A DNA stretch of 29,962 nucleotides from a virus: the IMG/VR virus record IMGVR_UViG_3300032278_002366, positions 1-29,962 of that record; one strand, given 5' to 3'. Position numbers and translations under genes: made by a program. Positions 6,963 to 14,594 of this stretch are shown in pieces (the first letter of the stretch is position 1; every line of letters starts with the position of its first letter). The notes beneath the pieces were generated by a model. That model saw nothing but the letters and a program-made list of their open reading frames with translations. It searched no databases and was not told the origin of the DNA.

Positions 6963-7520
6963 CTATGCTCCTATTACGCTTTTTGCATTTTCAACATTTT
7001 CAATGTCTTTACCATTACCTTGATGAACACCGGCTATAGGATCAACTTCCCTTTCTTTACGTGCAGTTTCTAATTCTTTAAGCAAATCCATTATTCGCTC
7101 GCCGCCTACATCTTTTTGTGCGCCGTCTCCGCCCATATCCTCTGTGTTTAATAATGATTCATAGGGTTTTTCATCTTCAGGTTTTTGTAGTTCGTCAATA
7201 GGATCATGTTCTCCTCGCACAACAATATAACTGTGATTAATATTGCATGCTTCTACTAGATAACGTTCTAATACATGACTAGTTGCAGGATAATTTAATT
7301 CTACTTCGTAATGGGTAACTTCAAGGTTTTGTAATTGAGGGAAGTCTAAAGGAGTTTCTTGTATTGGTGATTTTTTGCCTGCGGTAATATTTAAAACATC
7401 GTATTTTTGTAATACTGTTTCTAATGTATCTGCAAACCCTTCAGGTAAGTCACCTGCAACACGAACTTTAAACTTATACGTTTTTTTAGCTTCTGTTAAA
7501 TATTCTTTAAAAGATTTCAT
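6963..7520 (-). CDS. Conserved protein with T4-like capsid-targeting N-terminus (185 aa)
   Basis: The function is unknown. The N-terminus MKSFKEYLTEA closely matches the capsid-targeting sequence of T4 internal proteins (MKTYQEFIAEA), including the L/I-x-E-A prohead-protease site. The body is a soluble alpha/beta domain with a conserved central part (THYEVELNYPATSHVLERYL). A Gly/Asp-rich C-terminal region contains LLNTEDMGGDGAQKDVGG, found in related marine phage proteins as far as I recall. It is preceded by an exact TATAAATA late octamer and an AGGA Shine-Dalgarno, so it is probably a well-expressed late gene. The next gene's Shine-Dalgarno lies in its last codons. It may be packaged in the head or act in prohead assembly. 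Confidence 0.82.
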   Translation of the reverse strand: MKSFKEYLTEAKKTYKFKVRVAGDLPEGFADTLETVLQKYDVLNITAGKKSPIQETPLDFPQLQNLEVTHYEVELNYPATSHVLERYLVEACNINHSYIVVRGEHDPIDELQKPEDEKPYESLLNTEDMGGDGAQKDVGGERIMDLLKELETARKEREVDPIAGVHQGNGKDIENVENAKSVIGA

Positions 7521-7548
7521 TACGGTATAATCCTAATTTATTATATGT

Positions 7549-7556
7549 TATTTATA
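7549..7556 (-). promoter_or_regulatory. Exact T4 late-promoter octamer TATAAATA
   Basis: A perfect match to the T4 late consensus, directly after the gp16 stop codon. A 28-nt stretch with an AGGA Shine-Dalgarno follows before the ATG of the 185-aa protein. This is the best late promoter in the window and has a conventional leader. Confidence 0.75.
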
Positions 7557-8054
7557 TCATTTTTCCATTATTTTAAGTTTTTCTAAAAGACTGTTACGAT
7601 CTGTTACAACATAGCCTTCACCATCTACAATATCATTTTTATCAATCGATTCATGATCAAGTTTTTCCTTTTTTAGTTGTAATTCAACCATTTTTAGTTT
7701 TTTATCTAATTTAGCAACTCGAGCATCTAGCCCAGTTTTAAGCATAGATCCTGCAACTTCGAAAACTCTACCTGAATAACGACTTTCTACGTTCATACCT
7801 AAATCCATTAAATCGTCATAAGCAGACATGGCTTTATCTGCAACATCATTAAGTTCAGTATCAGCCATTTCTCCTAAACCTTTAACCGCAGGTAATGCAC
7901 TTGTAATTTTATCAAGTTCTGCTATATTACGAATTGTTTCTGATTGTTCTACAAGAGCTACTTCTTTTTTTTGCTTTTTATCTTCTTTTTTAGCATCATC
8001 TATAATTTCTTTAGCATCTGGTAAATTTAAGAGTTCTTCAAGTTTTTTAGTCAT
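7557..8054 (-). CDS. 16: gp16 terminase small subunit
   Basis: This 165-aa protein has the size of T4 gp16 (164 aa). An acidic, Lys-rich N-terminal segment leads to a helical hairpin core with a segment typical of the family (VFEVAGSMLKTGLDARVAKL, residues 98-117). That core is followed by a long amphipathic coiled-coil helix (KKLKMVELQLKKEKL) and a short C-terminal tail. gp16 oligomers recognise phage DNA and regulate the gp17 ATPase. The assignment rests on length, the central oligomerisation pattern and position in the packaging block; no catalytic motif is expected. It overlaps the upstream 68-aa gene by 8 bp, which suggests translational coupling. gp17 is three genes downstream rather than adjacent as in T4. 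Confidence 0.75.
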   Translation of the reverse strand: MTKKLEELLNLPDAKEIIDDAKKEDKKQKKEVALVEQSETIRNIAELDKITSALPAVKGLGEMADTELNDVADKAMSAYDDLMDLGMNVESRYSGRVFEVAGSMLKTGLDARVAKLDKKLKMVELQLKKEKLDHESIDKNDIVDGEGYVVTDRNSLLEKLKIMEK

Positions 8055-8253
8055 TATATTTTAATTCTTCTAGTTGCCATTCCATAGGCTCTACACTTTT
8101 TAATTCAAATTCTTTATTATCTAATGTAACACCACTAATTTTTTTAGGATTTTTAGATTTAAATTTTTTTACGTGTAGAATTTTCTCTTTGCCCATATGT
8201 TGTACAATGAGTTTATATTCCGGAGTAAACCACAATTTGATTTTCCTCCACAT
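8047..8253 (-). CDS. Small basic conserved protein (68 aa)
   Basis: I do not recognise a characterised family. It is Lys-rich and begins MWRKIKLWFTPEYKLIV. The rest looks like a small beta-barrel-like domain (KKISGVTLDNKEFELKSVEPMEW). There is no membrane segment. The ATG has a good GGAG Shine-Dalgarno about 9 nt upstream. The stop overlaps the gp16 start region by 8 bp, so the pair is probably translated together. Its position between gp4 and gp16 hints at a head or packaging accessory role, which is inference only. Confidence 0.7.
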   Translation of the reverse strand: MWRKIKLWFTPEYKLIVQHMGKEKILHVKKFKSKNPKKISGVTLDNKEFELKSVEPMEWQLEELKYND

Positions 8254-8265
8254 TGTTTTATCTCC

Positions 8266-8273
8266 TATTTAAT
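8266..8273 (-). promoter_or_regulatory. Weak late-promoter-like octamer ATTAAATA
   Basis: Two mismatches from TATAAATA. It runs directly into the GGAG Shine-Dalgarno of the 68-aa gene, which leaves almost no room for a normal leader. It may be a coincidence in AT-rich DNA. Confidence 0.25.
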
Positions 8274-8286
8274 GCGTTAATAATAC

Positions 8287-8727
8287 TTATCCTAGTCTAG
8301 ACCCTTGATGGAAAATATCTCCTTCGTTTACAACTCTAAAAAATATTCCTTTTTGCTTGCACCATGCTCTAGCTGCTGTCCATTTTGCTTGATTAAGTAT
8401 ATAATGTGCTTTATTAGAACGACTTCGTCCTAGTTTTTCTTTAACAGATTGATTTGCAGGTTTAACTTCTATAAGTTCAACTTTTTGTTTACCACTTTTA
8501 TCTGCATATGTAACAAAAAAATCAGGTACATAAATTGTGTATTTTCCTGTTAGAGGATTTCTATAAGGTATTTTTACAGCTTCACTAGCCCATGTTTCAA
8601 CATTTGGGTGCTCGTCGCAGAATCGCATAAATGCAAATTCCCAACTTGATCTATATGTGGGGGTTTTAGTTCCTATATACTTTGCTGGAAATTTTAATGA
8701 ATATTTCCCTTGAGCAAACCTGGCCAT
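8287..8727 (-). CDS. 4: gp4 head-completion nuclease
   Basis: The protein has 146 aa (T4 gp4 is about 150). The start MARFAQGKYSLKFPAKYIG, the RSSWEFAF motif (residues 26-33) and WASEA fit the gp4/gp50 head-completion family. A PD-(D/E)xK nuclease signature is visible: PD at 68-69 (YVPDFF) and E87-V-K89 (ELIEVKP), with E30 as a possible extra metal ligand. In T4 this protein is needed after DNA packaging to make heads competent for tail joining, probably by trimming DNA ends. It shares a strand with the packaging genes and follows the 122-aa gene by 3 bp, so it is likely translated in the same message. Confidence 0.92.
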   Translation of the reverse strand: MARFAQGKYSLKFPAKYIGTKTPTYRSSWEFAFMRFCDEHPNVETWASEAVKIPYRNPLTGKYTIYVPDFFVTYADKSGKQKVELIEVKPANQSVKEKLGRSRSNKAHYILNQAKWTAARAWCKQKGIFFRVVNEGDIFHQGSRLG

Positions 8728-8730
8728 AGT

Positions 8731-9099
8731 TTATACCACAACATTTCTGCGTTCAATTTTATCTACATTGTGTAAATTAGTATACCCTATAGAACTAGTT
8801 CTATTTCTCTCATAATTTAATATTTCTGCAACAACATTACTTATTTGTACTTCTTTCAATCCCTTTAAAGTATCTAGAATTTCAAATACCTTAACACCAT
8901 CTAATTTTGCTTGGGTTAATATAGCAGTAGCCGTAGATATTGCTGCGTCTTGATTAAAGCCATGCTTTTCAAAAAAACCAATAACAGCGTCTACTTCATT
9001 AGTAGGAAAACTAATAGATGCTGTATAATATTTGTCAAAGAATTGTGTAACTTCTTTATCACTTCCTTTTTTAACATTTTTTGAAGGTAAACTTGACAT
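8731..9099 (-). CDS. Conserved hypothetical protein (122 aa)
   Basis: The protein is all-helical and soluble. Its helices include DKEVTQFFDKYYT, EVDAVIGFFEKHGF and VKVFEILDTLKGL, followed by a conserved tail (EILNYERNRTSSIGYTN). I recognise the type from marine T4-like phages but know no function. The ATG overlaps the stop of the tail-tube-like gene (TAATG) and has GGAGG about 11 nt upstream, so it is coupled to that gene. The spacing to gp4 is 3 bp. Context suggests a tail or head-tail assembly factor. Confidence 0.75.
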   Translation of the reverse strand: MSSLPSKNVKKGSDKEVTQFFDKYYTASISFPTNEVDAVIGFFEKHGFNQDAAISTATAILTQAKLDGVKVFEILDTLKGLKEVQISNVVAEILNYERNRTSSIGYTNLHNVDKIERRNVVV

Positions 9100-10382
9100 T
9101 ATGTAAAAGTGCCTCCTAATACTTGAGATTCTAGTGCTGCACTATCATTAGTTCCTAAAGATTCAAAAGCGTCAACAGCTTCATTGACTCCTCCTGCATT
9201 TCCTGCTGCTTGAAAATTCTTTTGGAATTGTTGTTTTTTTGCTGAAGATAAAGCAGCTGGATTAGTTTTGAGTTGGGCATTACTAAGCCGCGAAGATAAT
9301 GCACTAATACCTACTACCGCAGCAGTTCCTAAGAGTAAATCTTTTCCTGCACCCCCAGTTCCTGCATTTTTTGGGAAAAATGTATTTGAAACACCACTTA
9401 CATCTACTCCTCCAGCAGCACCTATTGCACCTTTTAATAAATTAAATCCTTCTTGGCGCAAACCGTCTTTAGATAAATTTCGTACATTTTGAATTAATCC
9501 AGCGGCAGCAAGCCCTGCTTGTAAAGGATTATTAAATCCAGTTCCGTTTGTAATAAATCCGAAAAGATCCGATGCAGTACCTAATATTCCTCCTAATCCA
9601 CCTGTGTTTAAACCGCTTGGTGTTACATCATAATGATCAGGTGCACCAAATCCTGTAGGATCACCATTTACTCCTGCTGAAACATTCCCTCTGCTATAAA
9701 ATACAGCTTCGTACGCTACAGTTATTGAATTTTGCATAGTACCAGTACCATCAGCACTATCTACTTGGTCATGTGACCAATTTGTAATAATAGGATTTAC
9801 TAGTGTATATGTTGTATAAGATTTTCTCGCCATCTGAGAAATTTGTATACTTTTAAAGAATGGCGTGCCAATATCATTATCTAAGCCGTACTTAAAAGAA
9901 TTTAAACCAGGGCCTCTATATGTATTGTCACCTGTACCTGCTTTATTATAAGCTCCTGGCTGACCTTTATAATTACCATCTGCAAAATAATATCTATAAT
10001 ATGCTTCTAATAATGCAGTAGTTACACCAAAATTATCATCATGAAACGTTATTTCAACAGGTTGATATTGAATAGATGTTTGTACATTTTTTTTTCTATT
10101 ATATTTGTTTTTTACTTCTACATCAGCAGTATATTGAGGTAATTGGGCACTTTTAACAAGCAATCCTATTTCTAAATTATGCTTTGATTGTAAATCGGGT
10201 AATACACTTGCAGCAACTCTATCTAATTCAAAAAAACAATGATATAGGTATTTTTGTTTAGGTGCTAGACGTTGATTTTCATTTACAAATAGTCTACTAG
10301 CATGTGCATAGTCTCCTAAATTGCCTTTAGGACTTAGTGCTCCATTTGCTAAATTATTTAAAAAACCTGTGAACGTTGCCAT
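9099..10382 (-). CDS. Tail-tube-family virion structural protein (gp54-like candidate)
   Basis: This 427-aa protein combines a tail-tube-like beta domain with a long flexible C-terminus. The beta domain spans about residues 40-235 (QKYLYHCFFELD, LEIGLLVKSAQLP, VEITFHDDNFGVTTALLEAYYRYYF, then ITVAYEAVFYSRG). The Gly/Ala/Asn-rich C-terminus spans about 235-427. The pattern of LVKSAQLP, then VEITFHDD, then VAYEAVFY is typical of gp19/gp54-type tube proteins. Its place next to gp19 makes a tail-tube initiator (gp54-like) or tube-associated protein the best guess. T4 gp54 is 320 aa and I cannot separate these options. A GATAAATA octamer lies exactly 5 nt before the ATG with no Shine-Dalgarno. The stop overlaps the next start. 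Confidence 0.75.
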   Translation of the reverse strand: MATFTGFLNNLANGALSPKGNLGDYAHASRLFVNENQRLAPKQKYLYHCFFELDRVAASVLPDLQSKHNLEIGLLVKSAQLPQYTADVEVKNKYNRKKNVQTSIQYQPVEITFHDDNFGVTTALLEAYYRYYFADGNYKGQPGAYNKAGTGDNTYRGPGLNSFKYGLDNDIGTPFFKSIQISQMARKSYTTYTLVNPIITNWSHDQVDSADGTGTMQNSITVAYEAVFYSRGNVSAGVNGDPTGFGAPDHYDVTPSGLNTGGLGGILGTASDLFGFITNGTGFNNPLQAGLAAAGLIQNVRNLSKDGLRQEGFNLLKGAIGAAGGVDVSGVSNTFFPKNAGTGGAGKDLLLGTAAVVGISALSSRLSNAQLKTNPAALSSAKKQQFQKNFQAAGNAGGVNEAVDAFESLGTNDSAALESQVLGGTFT

Positions 10383-10387
10383 AATAA

Positions 10388-10395
10388 TATTTATC
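10388..10395 (-). promoter_or_regulatory. Late-promoter octamer GATAAATA before the tail-tube-like gene
   Basis: One mismatch from TATAAATA. It ends exactly 5 nt before the ATG, with no Shine-Dalgarno, and lies downstream of the hairpin that follows gp19. The predicted transcript is leaderless. Confidence 0.6.
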
Positions 10396-10421
10396 TATAG
10401 CTATTAAATGCGTATATAATA

Positions 10422-10447
10422 ATAAAGGGGGCCTAAGCCCCCTTTAT
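10422..10447 (-). terminator. Hairpin terminator after gp19
   Basis: A perfect 11-bp GC-rich stem (ATAAAGGGGGC and its complement) with a 4-nt loop lies 19 bp after the gp19 stop. In the minus direction it is followed by a T/A-rich stretch rather than a clean T-run, so termination may be partial. Its position between gp19 and a new late promoter supports the call. It may allow very high gp19 and gp18 expression relative to downstream genes. Confidence 0.7.
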
Positions 10448-10465
10448 AAAAGTTGTTAGTAAGTC

Positions 10466-11092
10466 TTATGTTCCGCCGCCAGTTATTAACGTATTAAGTG
10501 TACGTCCTACTGCTGTACCAATACCACTACCTTGTGGTGTTTGGATAGCGTTATCATATTGAACTTCTATTGTAACTCTTACAGGTTCGTTGTTAGCATA
10601 TGCCAATTCGTTATAGTTAGCATTTGTAATAAAACAACCATACAACTCAAATGTTTCTAATGTGGTAGGTGCATTTGCTCCGTTACCGCCATCTAAAATT
10701 TCAATTCTAGTTGTAAATTTGTAATCTTGTCCTGATGCTGCACTTGACTGTTCAAAAAAGTCAAATTGTTTTTGGATCTGCTCACCTACTATTTTTTGTA
10801 CGTTATTATTAACATCTTCACGTAAATTAATAGTAATAGGACTCCAAGTATGTTTGCCTGCTAAGTATGCCTTAGAGTTATAAACTGGAATCTCAATAGG
10901 TTCGAAAGCAACTGTAGGCCTTGTAACATCAACTACTTGTTTTGTTAATTCAGTAGTAGGTGTACTTACGCCAAAGTTTTCTAACGATAGCCTAAAGCGA
11001 TACTGCAACTTGGGCATTAACAGTCCTTGGTTACTTGCAGAATCTCCGCTAGCTAATGGAACTGTAATTTTCGATAATGTTGAAATTGACAT
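10466..11092 (-). CDS. 19: gp19 tail tube protein
   Basis: The 208-aa major tail tube subunit (T4 gp19 is 163 aa) forms the inner tube through which DNA is ejected. Recognisable family segments are an N-terminal strand pattern (KLQYRFRLSLENFG, residues 28-41), VTRPTVAFEPIEIPVYNSK (68-86) and HTWSPITINLRED (95-107). A late strand pair follows (FELYGCFITNANY, then VTIEVQYDNAIQ), with a Gly-rich C-terminal tail. It lies directly downstream of the sheath gene, as in T4. It has a conventional late signal: GATAAATA, a 23-nt leader and a TAGGAG Shine-Dalgarno, as expected for an abundant protein. A strong hairpin follows. Confidence 0.93.
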   Translation of the reverse strand: MSISTLSKITVPLASGDSASNQGLLMPKLQYRFRLSLENFGVSTPTTELTKQVVDVTRPTVAFEPIEIPVYNSKAYLAGKHTWSPITINLREDVNNNVQKIVGEQIQKQFDFFEQSSAASGQDYKFTTRIEILDGGNGANAPTTLETFELYGCFITNANYNELAYANNEPVRVTIEVQYDNAIQTPQGSGIGTAVGRTLNTLITGGGT

Positions 11093-11115
11093 TTAGTTTG
11101 CTCCTAGTATAATTG

Positions 11116-11123
11116 TATTTATC
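11116..11123 (-). promoter_or_regulatory. Late-promoter octamer GATAAATA before gp19
   Basis: One mismatch from TATAAATA, followed by a 23-nt stretch with a TAGGAG Shine-Dalgarno before the gp19 ATG. This is a conventional late unit that gives gp19 its own transcript in addition to read-through from gp18. Confidence 0.65.
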
Positions 11124-11126
11124 ATT

Positions 11127-14100
11127 TTAAAGTCCTGCAATTTCACCAGTATTTTTCAACCTTAGTGGAATGTAAATAAATTCAACAGCCTTAACTGGTT
11201 CTATAGCAATATCTAAATATAATTCGTTACGATCAATTCTTGCAGGTGTGTTGTTTGATTCATCACACACAACTAAGAAGTCGTAAAGTGCTCTTTGTCC
11301 AACTAATTCAAGCATCAAACTTTCTGTTGCTCCTTTAATCTCATCACGTGTAATTTTATCATTAGGTTCAAAGATATAAGGTTTAGCAAGTTGATTTAGT
11401 TGACTACGTAAGTAAATTACAAGCCTAGAAACATTAATTCTATCTAGTGCGCTTGCACCCTTTGCACGGGTTTTTTGACCATAAGCAACAAGTCCTGCAC
11501 CTGTAATAAAAGTTATTGGATTTACATTTTGTGCATATAATGTATCTCTTTGTCCTTCATTAAGTGCTACTGATACAAATTCGCCTTCAGCATCAATATA
11601 ACCTGTTGAACTTGCATTTGTTATTCCACCGCGTCGTATACCTGCTGGTGCAAACCATGGAAAACTAACTTGGTCACTTAACGCAATTGTACGCATCATC
11701 ATATGACTTGGTGGTACAACAACATTGTTACCAAAGTTATCACTTGTAAAGCCCCATGGGTAAAACATGCCCATATATTCGTCAGTACTAACAAGTCCTT
11801 CATCGTTGTCTTCTACTGCTATGTTAACATTAGTAGCCCAATCATTTAATGCAGTTGCATTAGATTTAAGTCTTGCTGGAGAATCTCCTACAATAAATGC
11901 ACTCAATCCTCTATCATGATTTAAGCTAATTAGTTCACCAATTAGTTCTGAATATCCTGGTGCAGCTACTAAATTAAATAGTCTTGCTTCGTCGTCTCGA
12001 ATGTCTTCATTTGAATTAACAAGTGCTTGAAGTGCTTGTACAACAACTTTACGTTGTGCATGCCGTCCAAAACTGCCTGCGCCATCTATTTGGTTACCAG
12101 ATTCTGTAACCCAACGATGTGGATAATAAAGTTCCATCTCTTCATCACCAAAACGTATATTTTCGTCATTAACATTAATATAATCACGTTCGAATTTTTT
12201 AACATTAAAACCGCTTCTACGTAAATTCCATAATAGCATACCTTTTGGATATAATGCTCCGTCTGGTGCATCTGGATCTAAATAGTTACTATCTAGTAAT
12301 ACATCAATGTCTTCTGGTGTTGAATCTGCGCCTGCTGAACTCCAGCGAGCATCTGCAAATAAAACTCCATTTTCAGTAGTTTGATCTGACTTATCTAGTA
12401 GTTGCCATCTATTAGCAATAGGTGTGTTTAGTAGATTTGCATCAAAGCGATAAATTTGTGGATAATTTTCTACATCAGCAGTACTAATCCAAACGTCACC
12501 ATTTTTAAGATCAGTTCCGTCACTCTGTAGTACTGGTGTTGATGCACTTACGATTGGTCCTGCTGGATCTGTTTTCTCAGCAGCTGATGCGTTAAAATAT
12601 GGACTTGTTGAATCTAAATATCCTACCCAAGTAGTACCATTATGTATCATAATATCTACTTCGTCTACTACTGAGTTATACCATAATGCATCTTGAGCTG
12701 TTAGTGATGTAATTTCATCATCACTAGCAGTATAACTTAGAACATGCCAATTAGATGCTTGTAAAGCAAGTGGAGTAGTTGATCCGTCTGTTCCTGGTGC
12801 ATAAAATAGATTTGGAGTTCCGCTAGTTGAGCTTGCATAAGCACCAAAACCCATTTCTGTTAATACACTTACGTCATCATAAAAACGTATTTCACCACTT
12901 TGTGAATGGCTAATTGTTACTCTATTTTGCGTATCAACTGATGCTGTAACGTTTTCAATGCTTGCAGAGTTAATAGCGCCTGCAATTGTATCAGCGTCAG
13001 CAGTAGTACCGTCAGTTGTAACTGAAACAGAAACTGCTGTGCCAAATGCTGCTGTAGCTGCATCTGTTGTTTGAACACGGAAAATACGTCCTGCGCCAAC
13101 TGTAAGTGAACCTGCAATAATTTTGCCACTTGTAACAGTTGTTGGTCCTACAGCATTTCGACGGAATATTTTAAATGTTCCTAATTGCTGTGAATCTCCT
13201 GCAACGTTAGTTTGTACATATAAATCACCTGCTGCAAGATTTGCGCCACCCCCAGTTCGATCTAAGTTAAATAATGCTTCTTCATTGGTTGCATATAATG
13301 GTGCAGAAATTGTATCAAATAACAATGTTCCTGAATTAAATGTTTTTACTTTCCATTTTGCGCCTAAATTAGGATCTGTTGTTTTAATCCAAAGACTCCC
13401 TGTAGGACGTTCGTTTGTATCAGTACTTTTAAATTCTGGTACTTGTGTGTGTTTACTAATTTGTAGTACTGGTGGCAAATACGTGTCAGCAGCCATTCCA
13501 ATTAAAAGTAATGTTGCGGCATCACCAGCAACTACAATAGGACCACCTAATGTAGAGTCGCCTGCGCCTGAAGATGAACCATCACTATAAAGTTCTAGTC
13601 TGCTATCTACAACATAAGCAGATACTCCTGGAATTGCTAGTCCGTTAATAGTAGTTGCAACATCTGCAATACCATCTGACGAAGTAATACTTACAGAAAC
13701 ACTATTTAAAGTAATAGCTGTAGTTCCTACAAATGTAGGATTAGCTTTAGTTCCTTTAGCAGTTGGCCAACTTTTAATCCAAGCTTCGCTTCCTACTTCA
13801 ACCCAAGCACCAGCTGTTACGCTAGGTGCATTACCTGGGGATTTATACCACATTGTGTTAAGAGTCGTAATAGCAACTATTGCATATTCGCCTATTGATC
13901 CTACAGATGCTTTAGGCGCACCTGGATTTTCTACTGTTCCAGTAACGTCTGAAATACTTGTAATTGCTAATGGTATTTTATTTGTAAAACTTTGTCCTCC
14001 AGTTTCAGTAATAGCTGCGCTATTCCATTCTTGAATACCAAATTTTGTAGTTGAGGTATCAAACCAATATGCGCCTGAGGCTGGATTATCTGCTGGAGCT

Positions 14101-14471
14101 GTTGCTGTTCCTATAAGCTCGTCTAAATCTAAATCTGCTCTGGTTACCCAAGCTCTATTACTAATACCTAAGTATGAATATGCAGCTTGTAAACCGTATT
14201 CGTTTAATTCTCCAGCATGTACTGGATTATTATTACTGTCTGTTTTAAATACAGGATCACCAAACGTATCAGCTAAATCTCTTTGAGATGTAAGCAAAAA
14301 TGGTTTACCTGCATTTGCTTTTGTCGTTCCTTGTGCTGTTCCATCACCTGCAGCATTTTTCTTGCCTGTAGCACTTACAACGAAAATCATTGGGGTTGTA
14401 CCTGGTTCAGCTGGAGTATAGAAACTTTCGTCTATAACGCTAACCTGTACGCCTGGTGATACTAATGCCAT
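11127..14471 (-). CDS. 18: gp18 tail sheath protein, greatly enlarged (1114 aa)
   Basis: The contractile sheath subunit of 1114 aa is far longer than T4 gp18 (659 aa). The N-terminus MALVSPGVQVSVIDES and the C-terminal half (YPHRWVTESGNQID, FYPWGFTSDNFG near residue 900, WFAPAGIRRGGI, and the closing KAVEFIYIPLRLKNTGEI) are clearly sheath. Between about residues 110 and 700 lies an expansion of beta-rich modules. Several have a Gly-x-x-Trp-(Ile/Phe/Tyr)-x-Thr/Ser pattern (GAYWFDTS, GSLWIKTT, DALWYNSV, GDVWISTA), and some continue into a short Trp hairpin. These probably decorate the outside of the tail and could bind surfaces; that role is inferred. A late octamer and a TTAGGAG Shine-Dalgarno precede it. 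Confidence 0.95.
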   Translation of the reverse strand: MALVSPGVQVSVIDESFYTPAEPGTTPMIFVVSATGKKNAAGDGTAQGTTKANAGKPFLLTSQRDLADTFGDPVFKTDSNNNPVHAGELNEYGLQAAYSYLGISNRAWVTRADLDLDELIGTATAPADNPASGAYWFDTSTTKFGIQEWNSAAITETGGQSFTNKIPLAITSISDVTGTVENPGAPKASVGSIGEYAIVAITTLNTMWYKSPGNAPSVTAGAWVEVGSEAWIKSWPTAKGTKANPTFVGTTAITLNSVSVSITSSDGIADVATTINGLAIPGVSAYVVDSRLELYSDGSSSGAGDSTLGGPIVVAGDAATLLLIGMAADTYLPPVLQISKHTQVPEFKSTDTNERPTGSLWIKTTDPNLGAKWKVKTFNSGTLLFDTISAPLYATNEEALFNLDRTGGGANLAAGDLYVQTNVAGDSQQLGTFKIFRRNAVGPTTVTSGKIIAGSLTVGAGRIFRVQTTDAATAAFGTAVSVSVTTDGTTADADTIAGAINSASIENVTASVDTQNRVTISHSQSGEIRFYDDVSVLTEMGFGAYASSTSGTPNLFYAPGTDGSTTPLALQASNWHVLSYTASDDEITSLTAQDALWYNSVVDEVDIMIHNGTTWVGYLDSTSPYFNASAAEKTDPAGPIVSASTPVLQSDGTDLKNGDVWISTADVENYPQIYRFDANLLNTPIANRWQLLDKSDQTTENGVLFADARWSSAGADSTPEDIDVLLDSNYLDPDAPDGALYPKGMLLWNLRRSGFNVKKFERDYINVNDENIRFGDEEMELYYPHRWVTESGNQIDGAGSFGRHAQRKVVVQALQALVNSNEDIRDDEARLFNLVAAPGYSELIGELISLNHDRGLSAFIVGDSPARLKSNATALNDWATNVNIAVEDNDEGLVSTDEYMGMFYPWGFTSDNFGNNVVVPPSHMMMRTIALSDQVSFPWFAPAGIRRGGITNASSTGYIDAEGEFVSVALNEGQRDTLYAQNVNPITFITGAGLVAYGQKTRAKGASALDRINVSRLVIYLRSQLNQLAKPYIFEPNDKITRDEIKGATESLMLELVGQRALYDFLVVCDESNNTPARIDRNELYLDIAIEPVKAVEFIYIPLRLKNTGEIAGL

Positions 14472-14518
14472 TTTATTTTTCTCCTAATGTATAATTCTCG
14501 GGATAAATCATCTACTTG

Positions 14519-14526
14519 TATTTACC
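14519..14526 (-). promoter_or_regulatory. Late-promoter octamer GGTAAATA before gp18
   Basis: Two mismatches from TATAAATA with the TAAATA core intact. A 47-nt leader with TTAGGAG ahead of the gp18 ATG follows. It lies about 55 bp from an oppositely directed octamer serving the HNH gene. Confidence 0.5.
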
Positions 14527-14581
14527 ATTATCGGAATAAAAAAGGTTATTAAACTCTAGTAAAAAGGGGCCATAAAGGGTA

Positions 14582-14589
14582 GGTAAATA
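14582..14589 (+). promoter_or_regulatory. Late-promoter octamer GGTAAATA before the HNH gene
   Basis: The same octamer as before gp18 but on the plus strand. It ends exactly 5 nt before the ATG at 14595, and no Shine-Dalgarno is present. It gives the isolated plus-strand gene its own likely leaderless transcript. Confidence 0.55.
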
Positions 14590-14594
14590 TCTAT

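Noticed and set aside
12027-12224. Plus-strand open frame inside gp18 with Cys- and Ile-rich product
   Set aside because: It lies entirely within the conserved sheath domain coding sequence on the opposite strand and has no promoter or ribosome-binding site.
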